Shown: in pieces, positions 49,661 to 57,050 of the stretch | How the letters are laid out: each line of letters begins with the position of its first letter | Position numbering within the stretch: position 1 is the first letter of the stretch | Assembly (NCBI GenBank): GCA_050283925.1 | Contig: JBNOAI010000009.1 | Coordinates: 204,196-268,195 of the forward strand | Reading direction: 5' to 3' | DNA: 64,000 nt | DNA from: ZC4RG25 sp023428365 | Lineage (GTDB): Bacteria > Pseudomonadota > Alphaproteobacteria > Rhizobiales > Hyphomicrobiaceae | Position numbers and translations under genes: made by a program | The notes under the pieces: generated by a model | Seen by the model: the letters and a program-made list of their open reading frames with translations, nothing else | The model's database searches: none | What the model was told of the DNA's origin: nothing

Positions 49661-50233
49661 GTGAACCGGGCATACAAAGAAAACACCAGGCCAGTCGCGT
49701 TGATAAGCTACGCTGCTCTTGAGCAAAACGGCCCACCCGACGGCAAAACCTGCAATGATAATGCCGACGACGTTCACATCAGATTTGCCGCGAACATCGG
49801 CCGGGTTCTCCACGCCCGCGCGGTACAGAAACTGACGAGAGTTCTGGAACATCACCCCGGCGTTTTCGTGGTGTACAATGACAATCTCATCGCAATTCCC
49901 TCTCCGACCGCTCAAGGTTTCAGCATGTCCATCGTAACCGATAGGGGAAGATGCACTGTCGTTTTCGGACAATGGGAGGATAACTTCGCATCAGCCGACG
50001 AAGCTGTCGCTCTGATCGACGAGGCTCTTTATGGCGATGTGCGGATGCGGGTCGATATCGGTGAACGGGCGTCGCGTTGGGTGCTGGAGCGCCGCCTGCC
50101 AAGCGGCACCTGGCTCGAACAGCCTCGTTCGTGCCCCGAGGACATCCCACAGCTCATGCAACGGCACGTGAGAACTGCCTACCTGCACAACGATTTTCGG
50201 CGCATTCGCTGGACCGTCATCGGTCGCGACTAG
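49661..50233 (+). CDS. Hypothetical protein of a rhizobial family
   Basis: A 190-residue soluble protein with no named domain. The middle has an alternating beta pattern (GFSMSIVTDRGRCTVVFGQW) followed by EDNFASADEAVALIDEALYG and VRMRVDIGERASRWVLERRL. This layout is reminiscent of short uncharacterised rhizobial proteins, some called hypothetical in nodulation-gene surveys, but no function can be given. Start GTG 49661 with a strong GGAGG 6 nt upstream. Unusual composition: more Asn/Asp and lower GC at the N-terminus than typical for the window. The next unit, carrying a cysteine-rich leader, follows 200 bp downstream. Confidence 0.68.
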   Translation: MNRAYKENTRPVALISYAALEQNGPPDGKTCNDNADDVHIRFAANIGRVLHARAVQKLTRVLEHHPGVFVVYNDNLIAIPSPTAQGFSMSIVTDRGRCTVVFGQWEDNFASADEAVALIDEALYGDVRMRVDIGERASRWVLERRLPSGTWLEQPRSCPEDIPQLMQRHVRTAYLHNDFRRIRWTVIGRD

Positions 50234-50434
50234 TGCCGCGGCGACCGCTTTGACGTCATAAGCATTGGAAAAACACTTCGTTGGGAGAGCCAGGCGAAGC
50301 CGCTATATGACAAATGTCGACGCCTATCCTGGGCGCGACCGCGGTGATTTCGGCAGTTGAACTTGCGCCGCGTCATCAAACGCTAAGGCGCCACGAAGTG
50401 TCTTCGTGGACTCCGAATTGTGAGGAGTTGGCAA
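50234..50434 (+). other. Leader region before the cysteine-rich ORF
   Basis: Contains a TTGACG (50250-50255) with a poor -10, and an 8-bp hairpin CCACGAAG-TGT-CTTCGTGG (50391-50409) that ends 12 nt before the GAGGAG of the cysteine-rich ORF. No other gene supported. Confidence 0.4.
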
Positions 50435-50521
50435 ATGACACAACCGATTCTCGGATGTCTCCTCGGTGCAACGACCAGCATGTGTGCTGGCCGCATGATG
50501 TGCACGACCTGCTGTTGTTGA
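50435..50521 (+). CDS. 28-residue cysteine-rich leader peptide ending Cys-Cys-Cys (candidate)
   Basis: A short ORF starting MTQPILGCLLGATTS and ending TTCCC-stop, with six Cys among 28 residues (positions 8, 17, 23, 26, 27, 28). Translation looks genuine: GAGGAG lies exactly 7 nt before the ATG. After an 82-nt gap comes a two-gene unit (50604, 50825), and the Shine-Dalgarno of its first gene directly follows a 7-bp hairpin (50576-50592). Ribosome stalling on three consecutive Cys codons next to the stop would be a natural way to sense cysteinyl-tRNA, as known for polycysteine leader peptides in mycobacteria. Alternatives are a copper- or other metal-sensing upstream ORF or a free-standing metal-binding peptide. 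A CysB-like gene lies downstream. Confidence 0.55.
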   Translation: MTQPILGCLLGATTSMCAGRMMCTTCCC

Positions 50522-50575
50522 TTTAAGCGGACGCACAGCACCACTCACTGACCATCATTGAAGTTTGGTTTGAGA

Positions 50576-50592
50576 CGCTGCCTCTGGCAGCG
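50576..50592 (+). promoter_or_regulatory. Hairpin abutting the ribosome-binding site of the 50604 gene
   Basis: CGCTGCC-TCT-GGCAGCG, a perfect 7-bp stem with a 3-nt loop. Its last G is the first base of GGAGGAG (50592-50598), the Shine-Dalgarno sequence of the gene at 50604. Candidate switching element together with the cysteine-rich ORF. Confidence 0.5.
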
Positions 50593-50603
50593 GAGGAGAG
50601 ACT

Positions 50604-50825
50604 ATGTCTGAAGGATATTCACTCGAGGATTCCCGCGGCGAAACTGTCGGCATCGTCGTTCGCCAAAAGGGGGATCGCGGCTTTCGCTTCCATGCCGCCA
50701 TCGGCAGGTATGATGCCTTGGATGGACACCTGTTCGCCACGCCTATCGCCGCGCAAAAAGCGGTCAGAGACTTCGCGGCGACGAAGAAGAACAAAGCTCG
50801 TCAGTTTGCAGCGGAGGCGGCGTAA
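50604..50825 (+). CDS. Small hypothetical protein downstream of the Cys-rich ORF
   Basis: A 73-residue soluble protein: MSEGYSLEDSRGETVGIVVR, then GDRGFRFHAAIGRYDALDGH and a basic helical tail (AAQKAVRDFAATKKNKARQF). The pattern resembles short rhizobial proteins of unknown function. Strong SD GGAGGAG 5 nt before the ATG. The stop overlaps the next start by one base (TAATG), so the pair is translationally coupled. If the upstream Cys-rich ORF is a leader, this is its first target. Confidence 0.7.
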   Translation: MSEGYSLEDSRGETVGIVVRQKGDRGFRFHAAIGRYDALDGHLFATPIAAQKAVRDFAATKKNKARQFAAEAA

Positions 50826-50989
50826 TGAATACGATCATCGCCGCGCTCTCATGGGCTTGCGATCAGTATGCCAAGGCTCTGACCACCGCGTACTCCGACA
50901 TTTCGGACGACCAATTTCGTGCACTGCGAGACGATGAAAGACTCCGGCAAGCGCACGAAAGAATGGCTTTAGCGCTCGTGTATTTCTGA
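50825..50989 (+). CDS. 54-residue hypothetical protein coupled to the 50604 gene
   Basis: A short ORF starting MNTIIAALSWACDQYAKALT and ending RMALALVYF, amphipathic helical overall, with one Cys. It starts inside the stop of the preceding gene (TAATG), and a strong terminator follows 26 bp after its stop, which together support a two-gene operon. No known family. Confidence 0.6.
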   Translation: MNTIIAALSWACDQYAKALTTAYSDISDDQFRALRDDERLRQAHERMALALVYF

Positions 50990-51014
50990 TCGTCCACTAA
51001 CGGACTGCATTCCG

Positions 51015-51046
51015 GACCGGGCCCATTCGTGAGCCCGGTCTTTTTT
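51015..51046 (+). terminator. Strong intrinsic terminator
   Basis: GACCGGGC/GCCCGGTC, a perfect 8-bp stem with a 10-nt loop, followed by TTTTTT (51041-51046). It ends the 50604-50989 operon and separates it from the convergent CysB-like gene, whose stop lies 2 bp further. Confidence 0.9.
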
Positions 51047-51047
51047 A

Positions 51048-51977
51048 TCACTCGCCATTCACGCCGGTCAGCTTGCGGATTGCCGCCTCGGACAGTTCCG
51101 CCGAGCACAGTTCAATGAATTGATACGCGTAGCGCCGCAGATAACTTCCCTTGCGCACCGCAATCCACGTCGTATTAGTTTCGAACAAGTGCGGGCAATC
51201 CAGAAGTTGCAGCCCGCTGTCGCGCTCTGGCTCAAACGCCATCGACGCAATGATCCCGACGCCGAGACCAAGGTTCACGTAGGCCTTCAGCACGTCGGTA
51301 TCCATCGCCGACATGACGACATCGTGCGCAATGCCCGCCTGCGAGAAGGCTCGGTCGATGTTCGAGCGACCGGCAAAACCCTCATGATAGGTAATGATCG
51401 GCCACTCACCAATCGCTTCGAGCGTGAGCGGCTGCACCGATGCCAGAGGATGTCCGCGCGGCACCACGATCCCGTGATTCCACGAGTAGTAGGGGAACGC
51501 TGCCAGATTGGGCGTCTTCGACAGAGTCTCGGTCGCGATACCGATTTCTGCCTCGCCAGCGAGCAGCATCGCCGCGATCTCCGGCGGGCTACCTTGATGA
51601 AGAACGAGATGGACTTTGGGAAAGGCCTTCATGAAGGCGGTGATCACAGGCGCCAAGGCATATCGCGCCTGCGTGTGCGTGGTCGCGACAGTGAGCTGCC
51701 CCTGATCTCGGTCTGCGAACTGCTGGCCCAGCCGCTTGATATTTCCAACGTCCAGCAGAATACGGTCGACGATCTCGGCAAGTTCCCTACCTGGATCGGT
51801 CAGACCCAGCAGACGCTTTCCCTTGCGGATGAACAACTCGAAGCCGAGTTCGTCCTCCAGGTCCTTGATGTGCTTGCTAACCCCTGATTGCGACGTGTAG
51901 AGCGCGCCGGCGACCTCGGTCAGATTGAAGTTGCGGCGCACAGTCTCGCGGATGATGCGGAGCTGCTGGAAGTTCAT
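51048..51977 (-). CDS. cysB: CysB-like LysR-family regulator
   Basis: A 309-residue LysR regulator of the CysB/Cbl group. The N-terminus MNFQQLRIIRETVRRNFNLT and SQSGVSKHIKDLEDELGFEL match CysB closely (winged helix-turn-helix, residues 1-60). The ligand domain has TVATTHTQARYALAPVITAF, the CysB-type substrate-binding start with T-T-H-T-Q-A-R-Y, and later YHEGFAGRSNIDRAF and DTDVLKAYVNLGLGVGIIAS. CysB regulates sulfate assimilation and cysteine synthesis with O- or N-acetylserine as inducer. The frame runs 26 codons further upstream, but family similarity starts at ATG 51977. Convergent with the operon behind the Cys-rich ORF. No cys biosynthetic genes in the window. Confidence 0.9.
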   Translation of the reverse strand: MNFQQLRIIRETVRRNFNLTEVAGALYTSQSGVSKHIKDLEDELGFELFIRKGKRLLGLTDPGRELAEIVDRILLDVGNIKRLGQQFADRDQGQLTVATTHTQARYALAPVITAFMKAFPKVHLVLHQGSPPEIAAMLLAGEAEIGIATETLSKTPNLAAFPYYSWNHGIVVPRGHPLASVQPLTLEAIGEWPIITYHEGFAGRSNIDRAFSQAGIAHDVVMSAMDTDVLKAYVNLGLGVGIIASMAFEPERDSGLQLLDCPHLFETNTTWIAVRKGSYLRRYAYQFIELCSAELSEAAIRKLTGVNGE

Positions 51978-52200
51978 ATGAAAACTCTCAGTCTGCCAAC
52001 CAGGGCACTTTGAACGGCTCCCTGCACGCGATTTCTGCCGCGGTGGACGGGACAATGAGATGAAAAAATATTCCTAAAAATGCAAATTTGAAAGCCAGAA
52101 ATGGAAATCTAAATCTTCTCACTCGAACAATTGAAATTTCATCCTGCGTCCTGGAATTTTGTCATTCGATTCCAAGGTTCCATCAACTCGCAAAGCATCC

Positions 52201-52225
52201 GCTGCAGGCCCCTTCGGCCTGCAGC
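52201..52225 (-). terminator. Hairpin downstream of the lytic transglycosylase gene
   Basis: A perfect 10-bp inverted repeat GCTGCAGGCC/GGCCTGCAGC around a 5-nt loop, starting 25 bp after the mltB-like stop on the minus strand. Only a weak T-stretch (GCTTTG) follows, so it may terminate or protect the transcript. Confidence 0.6.
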
Positions 52226-52250
52226 GTCTGGATCCCCCAAGCCCTCCAGC

Positions 52251-53066
52251 TTAATCGGCCAAGCGCTCGGCCATCATGGCAATGGTGCGCGCGTAGACGT
52301 CCGCCCGGTTCCAGGCCTTGATGACGTCGTAGTTCGGGGAGCCCGGCTGCCACGAGGCGCCGCGTTTCCAGCCGTGCGCCTGCAGATAGTGCGCCGTTGA
52401 CGCCAGCATGTCAGGAACGCTCTTGACGAGGTCGCGGCGCCCATCGCCATCGAAATCGACGGCATACTTGTCGTACGAACCCGGCAGGAACTGAACCTGT
52501 CCGATCTCACCAGCCCAGCCACCCCGCATCTCTTCCGGCCGCATGTCGTTCCTCTGGACGATCCTCAAGGCAGCCATCAGATGCTCGGAGAAGAACGCAG
52601 ACCGGCGACAGTCGTAGGATAGTGTCGCGATGGACTGAATGATCGAATACTTGCCAGCGCCGTCGCGGCCGAAATTCGTCTCCAGTCCCCAGATCGAAAC
52701 CAGGATCTCCTGGGGAACGCCATAGCGCTTCTCAATGCTCGCCAATAGAGCGGCGTTGCGCTTCATCTGCGTACGGGCGCTGTTGATGAGATACGTGCCA
52801 ACGCGGCGCTTGTAGAACTCCTCGAAGCTCAGCTTGAAGGATTTCTGCGAGCGATCCCGGCTGATGACCGCCGTATCGTAATTGACGCCGGCCAGTGCCC
52901 TGTCGATCGTCGCTTGCGAGATGCCACTGGACCGGGCTTGCGACTTGAAATTTTCCAGCCATGCATTGAATCCGCGGCCATCATTGCCGCACGAGGCCGC
53001 GAGCACTGGCGACGCACTGAGCAACAAGCCCGCACCTGCAATGGCAAGACACGCGCGCAGCCTCAT
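52251..53066 (-). CDS. Lytic murein transglycosylase (MltB family)
   Basis: A 271-residue periplasmic muramidase that cleaves the MurNAc-GlcNAc bond with formation of 1,6-anhydro-MurNAc. Signal peptide MRLRACLAIAGAGLLLSASP ending LAAS, no lipobox Cys at the cleavage site, so soluble unlike E. coli MltB. The catalytic Glu lies in SIWGLETNFGRDGAG (E-T-x-F/Y-G). Other family blocks: RRVGTYLINSARTQMKRN, GWAGEIGQVQFLPGSYDKYAVD, DGRRDLVKSVPDMLASTAHYL and GWKRGASW. ATG 53066 with GGGGAGG upstream. Standing alone, divergent from nothing close. Confidence 0.93.
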   Translation of the reverse strand: MRLRACLAIAGAGLLLSASPVLAASCGNDGRGFNAWLENFKSQARSSGISQATIDRALAGVNYDTAVISRDRSQKSFKLSFEEFYKRRVGTYLINSARTQMKRNAALLASIEKRYGVPQEILVSIWGLETNFGRDGAGKYSIIQSIATLSYDCRRSAFFSEHLMAALRIVQRNDMRPEEMRGGWAGEIGQVQFLPGSYDKYAVDFDGDGRRDLVKSVPDMLASTAHYLQAHGWKRGASWQPGSPNYDVIKAWNRADVYARTIAMMAERLAD

Positions 53067-53324
53067 GGTCAGCCTCCCCCTCAACACCATCTGAACGACC
53101 TCCTCGTCTCGTTACGCCCAATGACTGATCCGCTGGCTCGATGACTTGGCTCAGCAATTCACCGTTCCTTATGCCGAGCGTTTAGCAACGTCATGCGGAA
53201 ATGACCACTGTTTCAGCGTAGTGCGGGAAGGTTCAGTCAAAGTTGCGGCAGAGCGCAAACAGCAGACGTCGCGACCTGAAAACCGGTGCGGTCCAGATTG
53301 CAGAGTTTCCGGGTGTTGCGAAAG

Positions 53325-54056
53325 TCAGCGGCTCAGCTGACGCTGATTTGTATTGTCGGCCAGCGCCCCGGCAGGTCCGCCGCCGTCTGACAGCGCAGCA
53401 AGCGCCTCGACGTCCCTGAGATACAAGGCATTCTGAGCCGTCAGCTCGATAAGCCGCTGGTTCTGAAGTTGAACCAAGGCGAGCGCAAGCAAGTCGATGC
53501 TGAGGCCGAGATAGTCCGCAACAATCGCGCTATTGGGGACGTCATCGATGAGATAGGGATCGCGGCCTTCGCCACGGTTGCGACGGGACAGCGCGACCAG
53601 AAGAGCAGCCAAACGCGCCACAGGACGACCCTGGCCTTGCGCAGCTAGTGTCTCGCGCCGGTACTCAAACTCGCGGATGATTGCCGCGTTCAAACGTTTG
53701 TTCGTCCGCTGATCATCCGGGCTGATGTCATCGAGAGCATGACGCGGAAGGCAGGTAACCCACGTCTCAGCGACGGCGCGGGCGTTGCACACATGGGTCG
53801 GCAAAAAGCCCATACCCACGATATCGCCGGCAAAAGCGAACTCTATAACGTCCGGTTTTCCGTCTGGGCCAGTTGTGTAAAGGCAAATCGCGCCTGAATC
53901 GATCCGGTAGAGATCCGACTTCAGATCACCGATCTCGAACAACAGTTCATTGCTGGCAAGAATGCGCGCGGAGATTTCACGGCCATCTCCGCCCATATCG
54001 CCTTCCGACGACACCGTTACCGGTCCCGACCCGGCCTCGGCAGCAACGCGCGACAT
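53325..54056 (-). CDS. Crp/Fnr-family transcriptional regulator (FixK-like)
   Basis: A 243-residue regulator: N-terminal cyclic-nucleotide-fold sensor (residues ~25-130; ELLFEIGDLKSDLYRIDSGAI, GDIVGMGF), a long dimer helix, and a C-terminal helix-turn-helix (NSAIVADYLGLSIDLLALAL, about residues 180-200) followed by RLIEL. It lacks the N-terminal Cys cluster of Fnr, so an oxygen-labile Fe-S cluster is not expected; FixK-like members in rhizobia respond to upstream two-component systems or act as general regulators. The recognition helix differs from the canonical E-x-x-S-R, so the target site cannot be predicted. ATG 54056 with GGAG 6 nt upstream. Confidence 0.88.
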   Translation of the reverse strand: MSRVAAEAGSGPVTVSSEGDMGGDGREISARILASNELLFEIGDLKSDLYRIDSGAICLYTTGPDGKPDVIEFAFAGDIVGMGFLPTHVCNARAVAETWVTCLPRHALDDISPDDQRTNKRLNAAIIREFEYRRETLAAQGQGRPVARLAALLVALSRRNRGEGRDPYLIDDVPNSAIVADYLGLSIDLLALALVQLQNQRLIELTAQNALYLRDVEALAALSDGGGPAGALADNTNQRQLSR

Positions 54057-54337
54057 AAACAACTCCACACACCTCACGTTCTATTTGCACCAACCAAGAG
54101 ATTGGCGCAACGAAACTTAGAATTAAATCTAACCTAAAAGTCTTAACGGCTTCCTATAATCGGTCAGGCCCCAACCGATCATAAACTCATAGGACCGCCC
54201 TCGGGTTCCACGGCAATTTCGCGAACCAAGTGGTTGAGTTGTGTGTTTTGTGAAATAAAATCAGATAGTTATGGCGCATCCGGTGTGAATCGGACCGCCA
54301 CTATATCTTCCTGGGGAGCCGAAAGCCCTCCCGTTAA

Positions 54338-54565
54338 CTATTTAGCTCCAACCCGTTTCATTGATTTAATGGGCGCTCGTCCGCGGCCTGAACGCTCCGC
54401 TATTTCCTTGTCTTGCGCTTCAATGAACTCCAATGCCGGATCATCTCCATCCAGCCCCCCCAGCAGAGAGCCCGGCACTCTGCGATTGGACGTAATCGTT
54501 CCGTCCTCATATTCGACGTTGAACAGAACAAATTCAGCTTTGGGCGTAGGCTTTTTGCGAGCCAT
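54338..54565 (-). CDS. Small conserved rhizobial hypothetical protein
   Basis: A 75-residue soluble protein, MARKKPTPKAEFVLFNVEYE, with PGSLLGGLDGDDPALEFIEA and a basic end. I recognise the pattern (RKK-P-P..., VLFDVxYEDG, GGLDGDEPA, FIEAQDRKIAE) from short proteins found throughout Hyphomicrobiales, none characterised. AAGGA is 7 nt before the ATG. Lies between the Crp/Fnr gene and the helicase gene, all on the minus strand but with gaps that do not suggest an operon. Confidence 0.75.
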   Translation of the reverse strand: MARKKPTPKAEFVLFNVEYEDGTITSNRRVPGSLLGGLDGDDPALEFIEAQDKEIAERSGRGRAPIKSMKRVGAK

Positions 54566-54683
54566 GAAAATTTCCTTACCTCAGTCTATTCCCGTCGGAT
54601 GCTGTTAGAATTTTCGCGAATGAGCATCTCGTCCCGCTGTTCGCGTTCGAAGATGCCCATTGCGCGCATTCTCCTCCAACGGG

Positions 54684-56732
54684 TCAGGCGGTTTCGCTTT
54701 TGTCGGACCGATACCCCGGCCGCTGCTTATGCCGCTCTCTGCGCTGTTGATTGCCACCCGAGCGGCCATCGGCACCGCCACGGGCACCATGGAAGCCGGG
54801 CTTGCGCGCCTGTCGATGATCGCCGCCGCCAGATTCCCCAGCATTGCCCCATTTCCTGTCACCCTGATGACGCTGCTGTGGCCGATCACCCGAGCGCGCG
54901 TCGTGGCTCCGGCCACCGTGTTCGCGTTTCTGTCCAGCGCTGTCATGACGGCGATCACCGCCACCTCGGGCTTCCGAGCGCTCCTGGGACCTGCCGCCAT
55001 CGCGAGTCGGGCGGTGGCCACCCCGGCCATCCTCTCCACCCTCTCGCCGCCACGGGCTGCCAGGACGACGCTCGCGCGCACGGTCGCCGCCCGAACGGGC
55101 CTCACGGCCGCTCTCGCCATGCTCGCGGCGTGGCCCGCTGCCATTAGCGGGCCGCCCAGCATCACCATGACGCTCGGAACGACGGTCGCGACCGTTGAAG
55201 CCGTTCTCTTCACGGCCACGGCGTTGCCCATCGCGCCCGCCTAGCGAACTCTCACGGCCCCTCGGGCCGCTGGAATGCCGCTCACGCGCACCGTCGCCGG
55301 AGCGGGCCTCGCGGCCTGCTTCACCGTGCTCGCGGCGTGGGCGGGCCCCGTTGGAAGCCCGCGCGGCATCGCTGCCCGCCTCAGAATGGCGGTCACGACC
55401 ATTGAAGCTAGCCCCCTCACGCCCGCGCCGATGTTCGCCACGGCCTCCCTCGGCGCCATCACGCCACTTCCTCGGCGGACGCGCACCATCTCCAGTGCGC
55501 GCACTGCGTCCCTCTCCGCTACGATCTCTCGGCGGGCGTCCGCCCGTATTGCCACGCCGGCTACCGCGTACAGGACGCGGCGTCACCTCCAACGGAACCG
55601 ACGTGTCCTGACGGCGATCCTCGTGGGGAATGGACTGCCTTGTGAGCCGCTCGATTGCCCTCAGCCGATCGCGCTCCTCGATATCACAGAACGAAATCGC
55701 GCTTCCGGAAGCGCCGGCGCGCGCGGTGCGGCCGATCCTGTGCACATAGGCTTCGGGAACGTCAGGCAGCTCGTAATTGACCACGTGCGAGACGTCGTCG
55801 ACGTCGATGCCGCGCGCGGCAATATCAGTTGCAACCAGCACGCGGATCTTCGAGCGCCGGAACATATCCAGCGCGATCTCGCGCTGACGCTGGCTCTTGT
55901 TGCCATGGATCGACGAGACGTCGATGCCGCATTTTTCCAAATGCTTGGTCACCCGATCCGCCCCCCGCTTGGTTCGGGTAAAAACCAGCACGCGCGACAA
56001 CGCGGCGTCGGCGAACATCTCGGACAGCAGCTCCGGCTTCCTCTTGCTCTCGATGTGGATCACACGCTGAGCCACGCGCTCTGCCGTCGTCGCGACTGGC
56101 GTGACGGCAACCCTTACCGGATCGCGCAGGAAATCTTTCACGAGCTCGGCAATCTCATTGGGCATGGTGGCCGAGAAGAACAGCGTCTGCCTGCGGACAG
56201 TTAGCTCCTTGACGATGCGCCGGATGGGTTTGACGAAGCCGAGATCGAGCATCTGATCAGCCTCGTCCAACACCAGGATCTCGGTCCCGTGCAGGAGGAC
56301 GTTGCGCTCGGCCACGTGGTCGAGCAGCCGGCCCGGGGTCGCGATCAGCACGTCGACGCCGCGTGCCAGCGCGTGAATCTGCGGCCGATGCGCGACGCCG
56401 CCGACGATCACGGCAACGGACAGGCGCATGTGGCGGCCATAGGCGCGGAAATTGTCGGCGATCTGCGAGGCCAGCTCCCGCGTCGGCGTCAGCACGAGCA
56501 CGCGGCAACCCTTGGGCATTGGCGCCCGCTGGTCTGAGGCCAGACGATGAAGAATGGGCAACGCGAAGGCTGCCGTCTTGCCGGTTCCCGTCTGGGCAAT
56601 GCCCAGCAGGTCGGATCCGGCCATCACGACGGGGATCGCCTGCGTCTGAATCGGCGTCGGCGTCGTGTATTCCAGCTCCCCAAGTGCCTTGAGGATTGGC
56701 TCGGCGAGACCGAGTTCGGTAAATTGTGTCAC
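54684..56732 (-). CDS. DEAD-box RNA helicase with long RG-rich repetitive tail (RhlE type)
   Basis: A 682-residue ATP-dependent RNA helicase for RNA remodelling (ribosome assembly, RNA decay or cold response). Motifs in order: Q motif FTELGLAEPILKAL...TPTPIQ, Walker A AQTGTGKTAAF, PTREL, TPGRLLDH, DEAD (LVLDEADQMLD), SAT (FFSATMP), VLVFTRTKRGADR, ATDIAARGIDVDDV and HRIGRTARAG. From about residue 380 on, the protein is an extreme Arg/Gly/Glu/Asp low-complexity tail of some 300 residues, containing two ~69-residue imperfect tandem repeats (about 55020-55435). Such tails bind RNA and promote phase separation. Start GTG 56732, where similarity begins. Unusually long tail. Confidence 0.9.
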   Translation of the reverse strand: MTQFTELGLAEPILKALGELEYTTPTPIQTQAIPVVMAGSDLLGIAQTGTGKTAAFALPILHRLASDQRAPMPKGCRVLVLTPTRELASQIADNFRAYGRHMRLSVAVIVGGVAHRPQIHALARGVDVLIATPGRLLDHVAERNVLLHGTEILVLDEADQMLDLGFVKPIRRIVKELTVRRQTLFFSATMPNEIAELVKDFLRDPVRVAVTPVATTAERVAQRVIHIESKRKPELLSEMFADAALSRVLVFTRTKRGADRVTKHLEKCGIDVSSIHGNKSQRQREIALDMFRRSKIRVLVATDIAARGIDVDDVSHVVNYELPDVPEAYVHRIGRTARAGASGSAISFCDIEERDRLRAIERLTRQSIPHEDRRQDTSVPLEVTPRPVRGSRRGNTGGRPPRDRSGEGRSARTGDGARPPRKWRDGAEGGRGEHRRGREGASFNGRDRHSEAGSDAARASNGARPRREHGEAGREARSGDGARERHSSGPRGRESSLGGRDGQRRGREENGFNGRDRRSERHGDAGRPANGSGPRREHGESGREARSGGDRARERRPGSPWRREGGEDGRGGHRPTRDGGRSQERSEARGGGDRRHDSAGQKREHGGRSHDARSGDRPQQRHQGDRKWGNAGESGGGDHRQARKPGFHGARGGADGRSGGNQQRRERHKQRPGYRSDKSETA
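55020..55435 (-). repeat. Two ~207-bp imperfect tandem repeats inside the helicase tail
   Basis: The segment encoding FNGRDR recurs 207 bp apart (plus-strand 55189-55199 and 55396-55406, CGACCRTTGAA), and surrounding codons for RREHGEAGREARSG versus RREHGESGREARSG also repeat at the same interval. The unit is 69 codons. Mixed synonymous and amino-acid differences show an old duplication. Confidence 0.7.
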
Positions 56733-57050
56733 TGAATAGCTTTCATGGATAGCCGAACACCCGAGGTATCCGCACTGCGGCGGAGCACCAGCGAGACGTG
56801 GCTCAACTGTCAAGACGCCCCGCGTGGCCTGGGCTGTCGGTTGGGAAATTGTTCAGGGCGCTCAACAGGGGGACGAAACGAAGCCTCTGGATTGACCCGT
56901 CGGCTGGAACTTATCCCTTCACGCGGCTGGAGCGCCGGAAATCGCTCCTAAGAGCGGTGGCAGCTTCTCGCATGTTGCACCGCAAAAGTCAAATGTTATG
57001 CGAGCTTGCGTGCTGCCAGTCGCGGTGACTACCACGGCCGGAGGCCCTGA
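56733..57050. other. 318-bp region between the helicase and exoR-like genes
   Basis: Contains the promoter of the helicase gene and the end of the ExoR-like transcription unit; no gene, terminator or named element seen. The helicase ribosome-binding site is weak. Confidence 0.4.

Noticed and set aside
50314..50526. 70-codon frame overlapping the cysteine-rich ORF
   Set aside because: No ribosome-binding site; the overlapping 28-codon frame has an ideal one.
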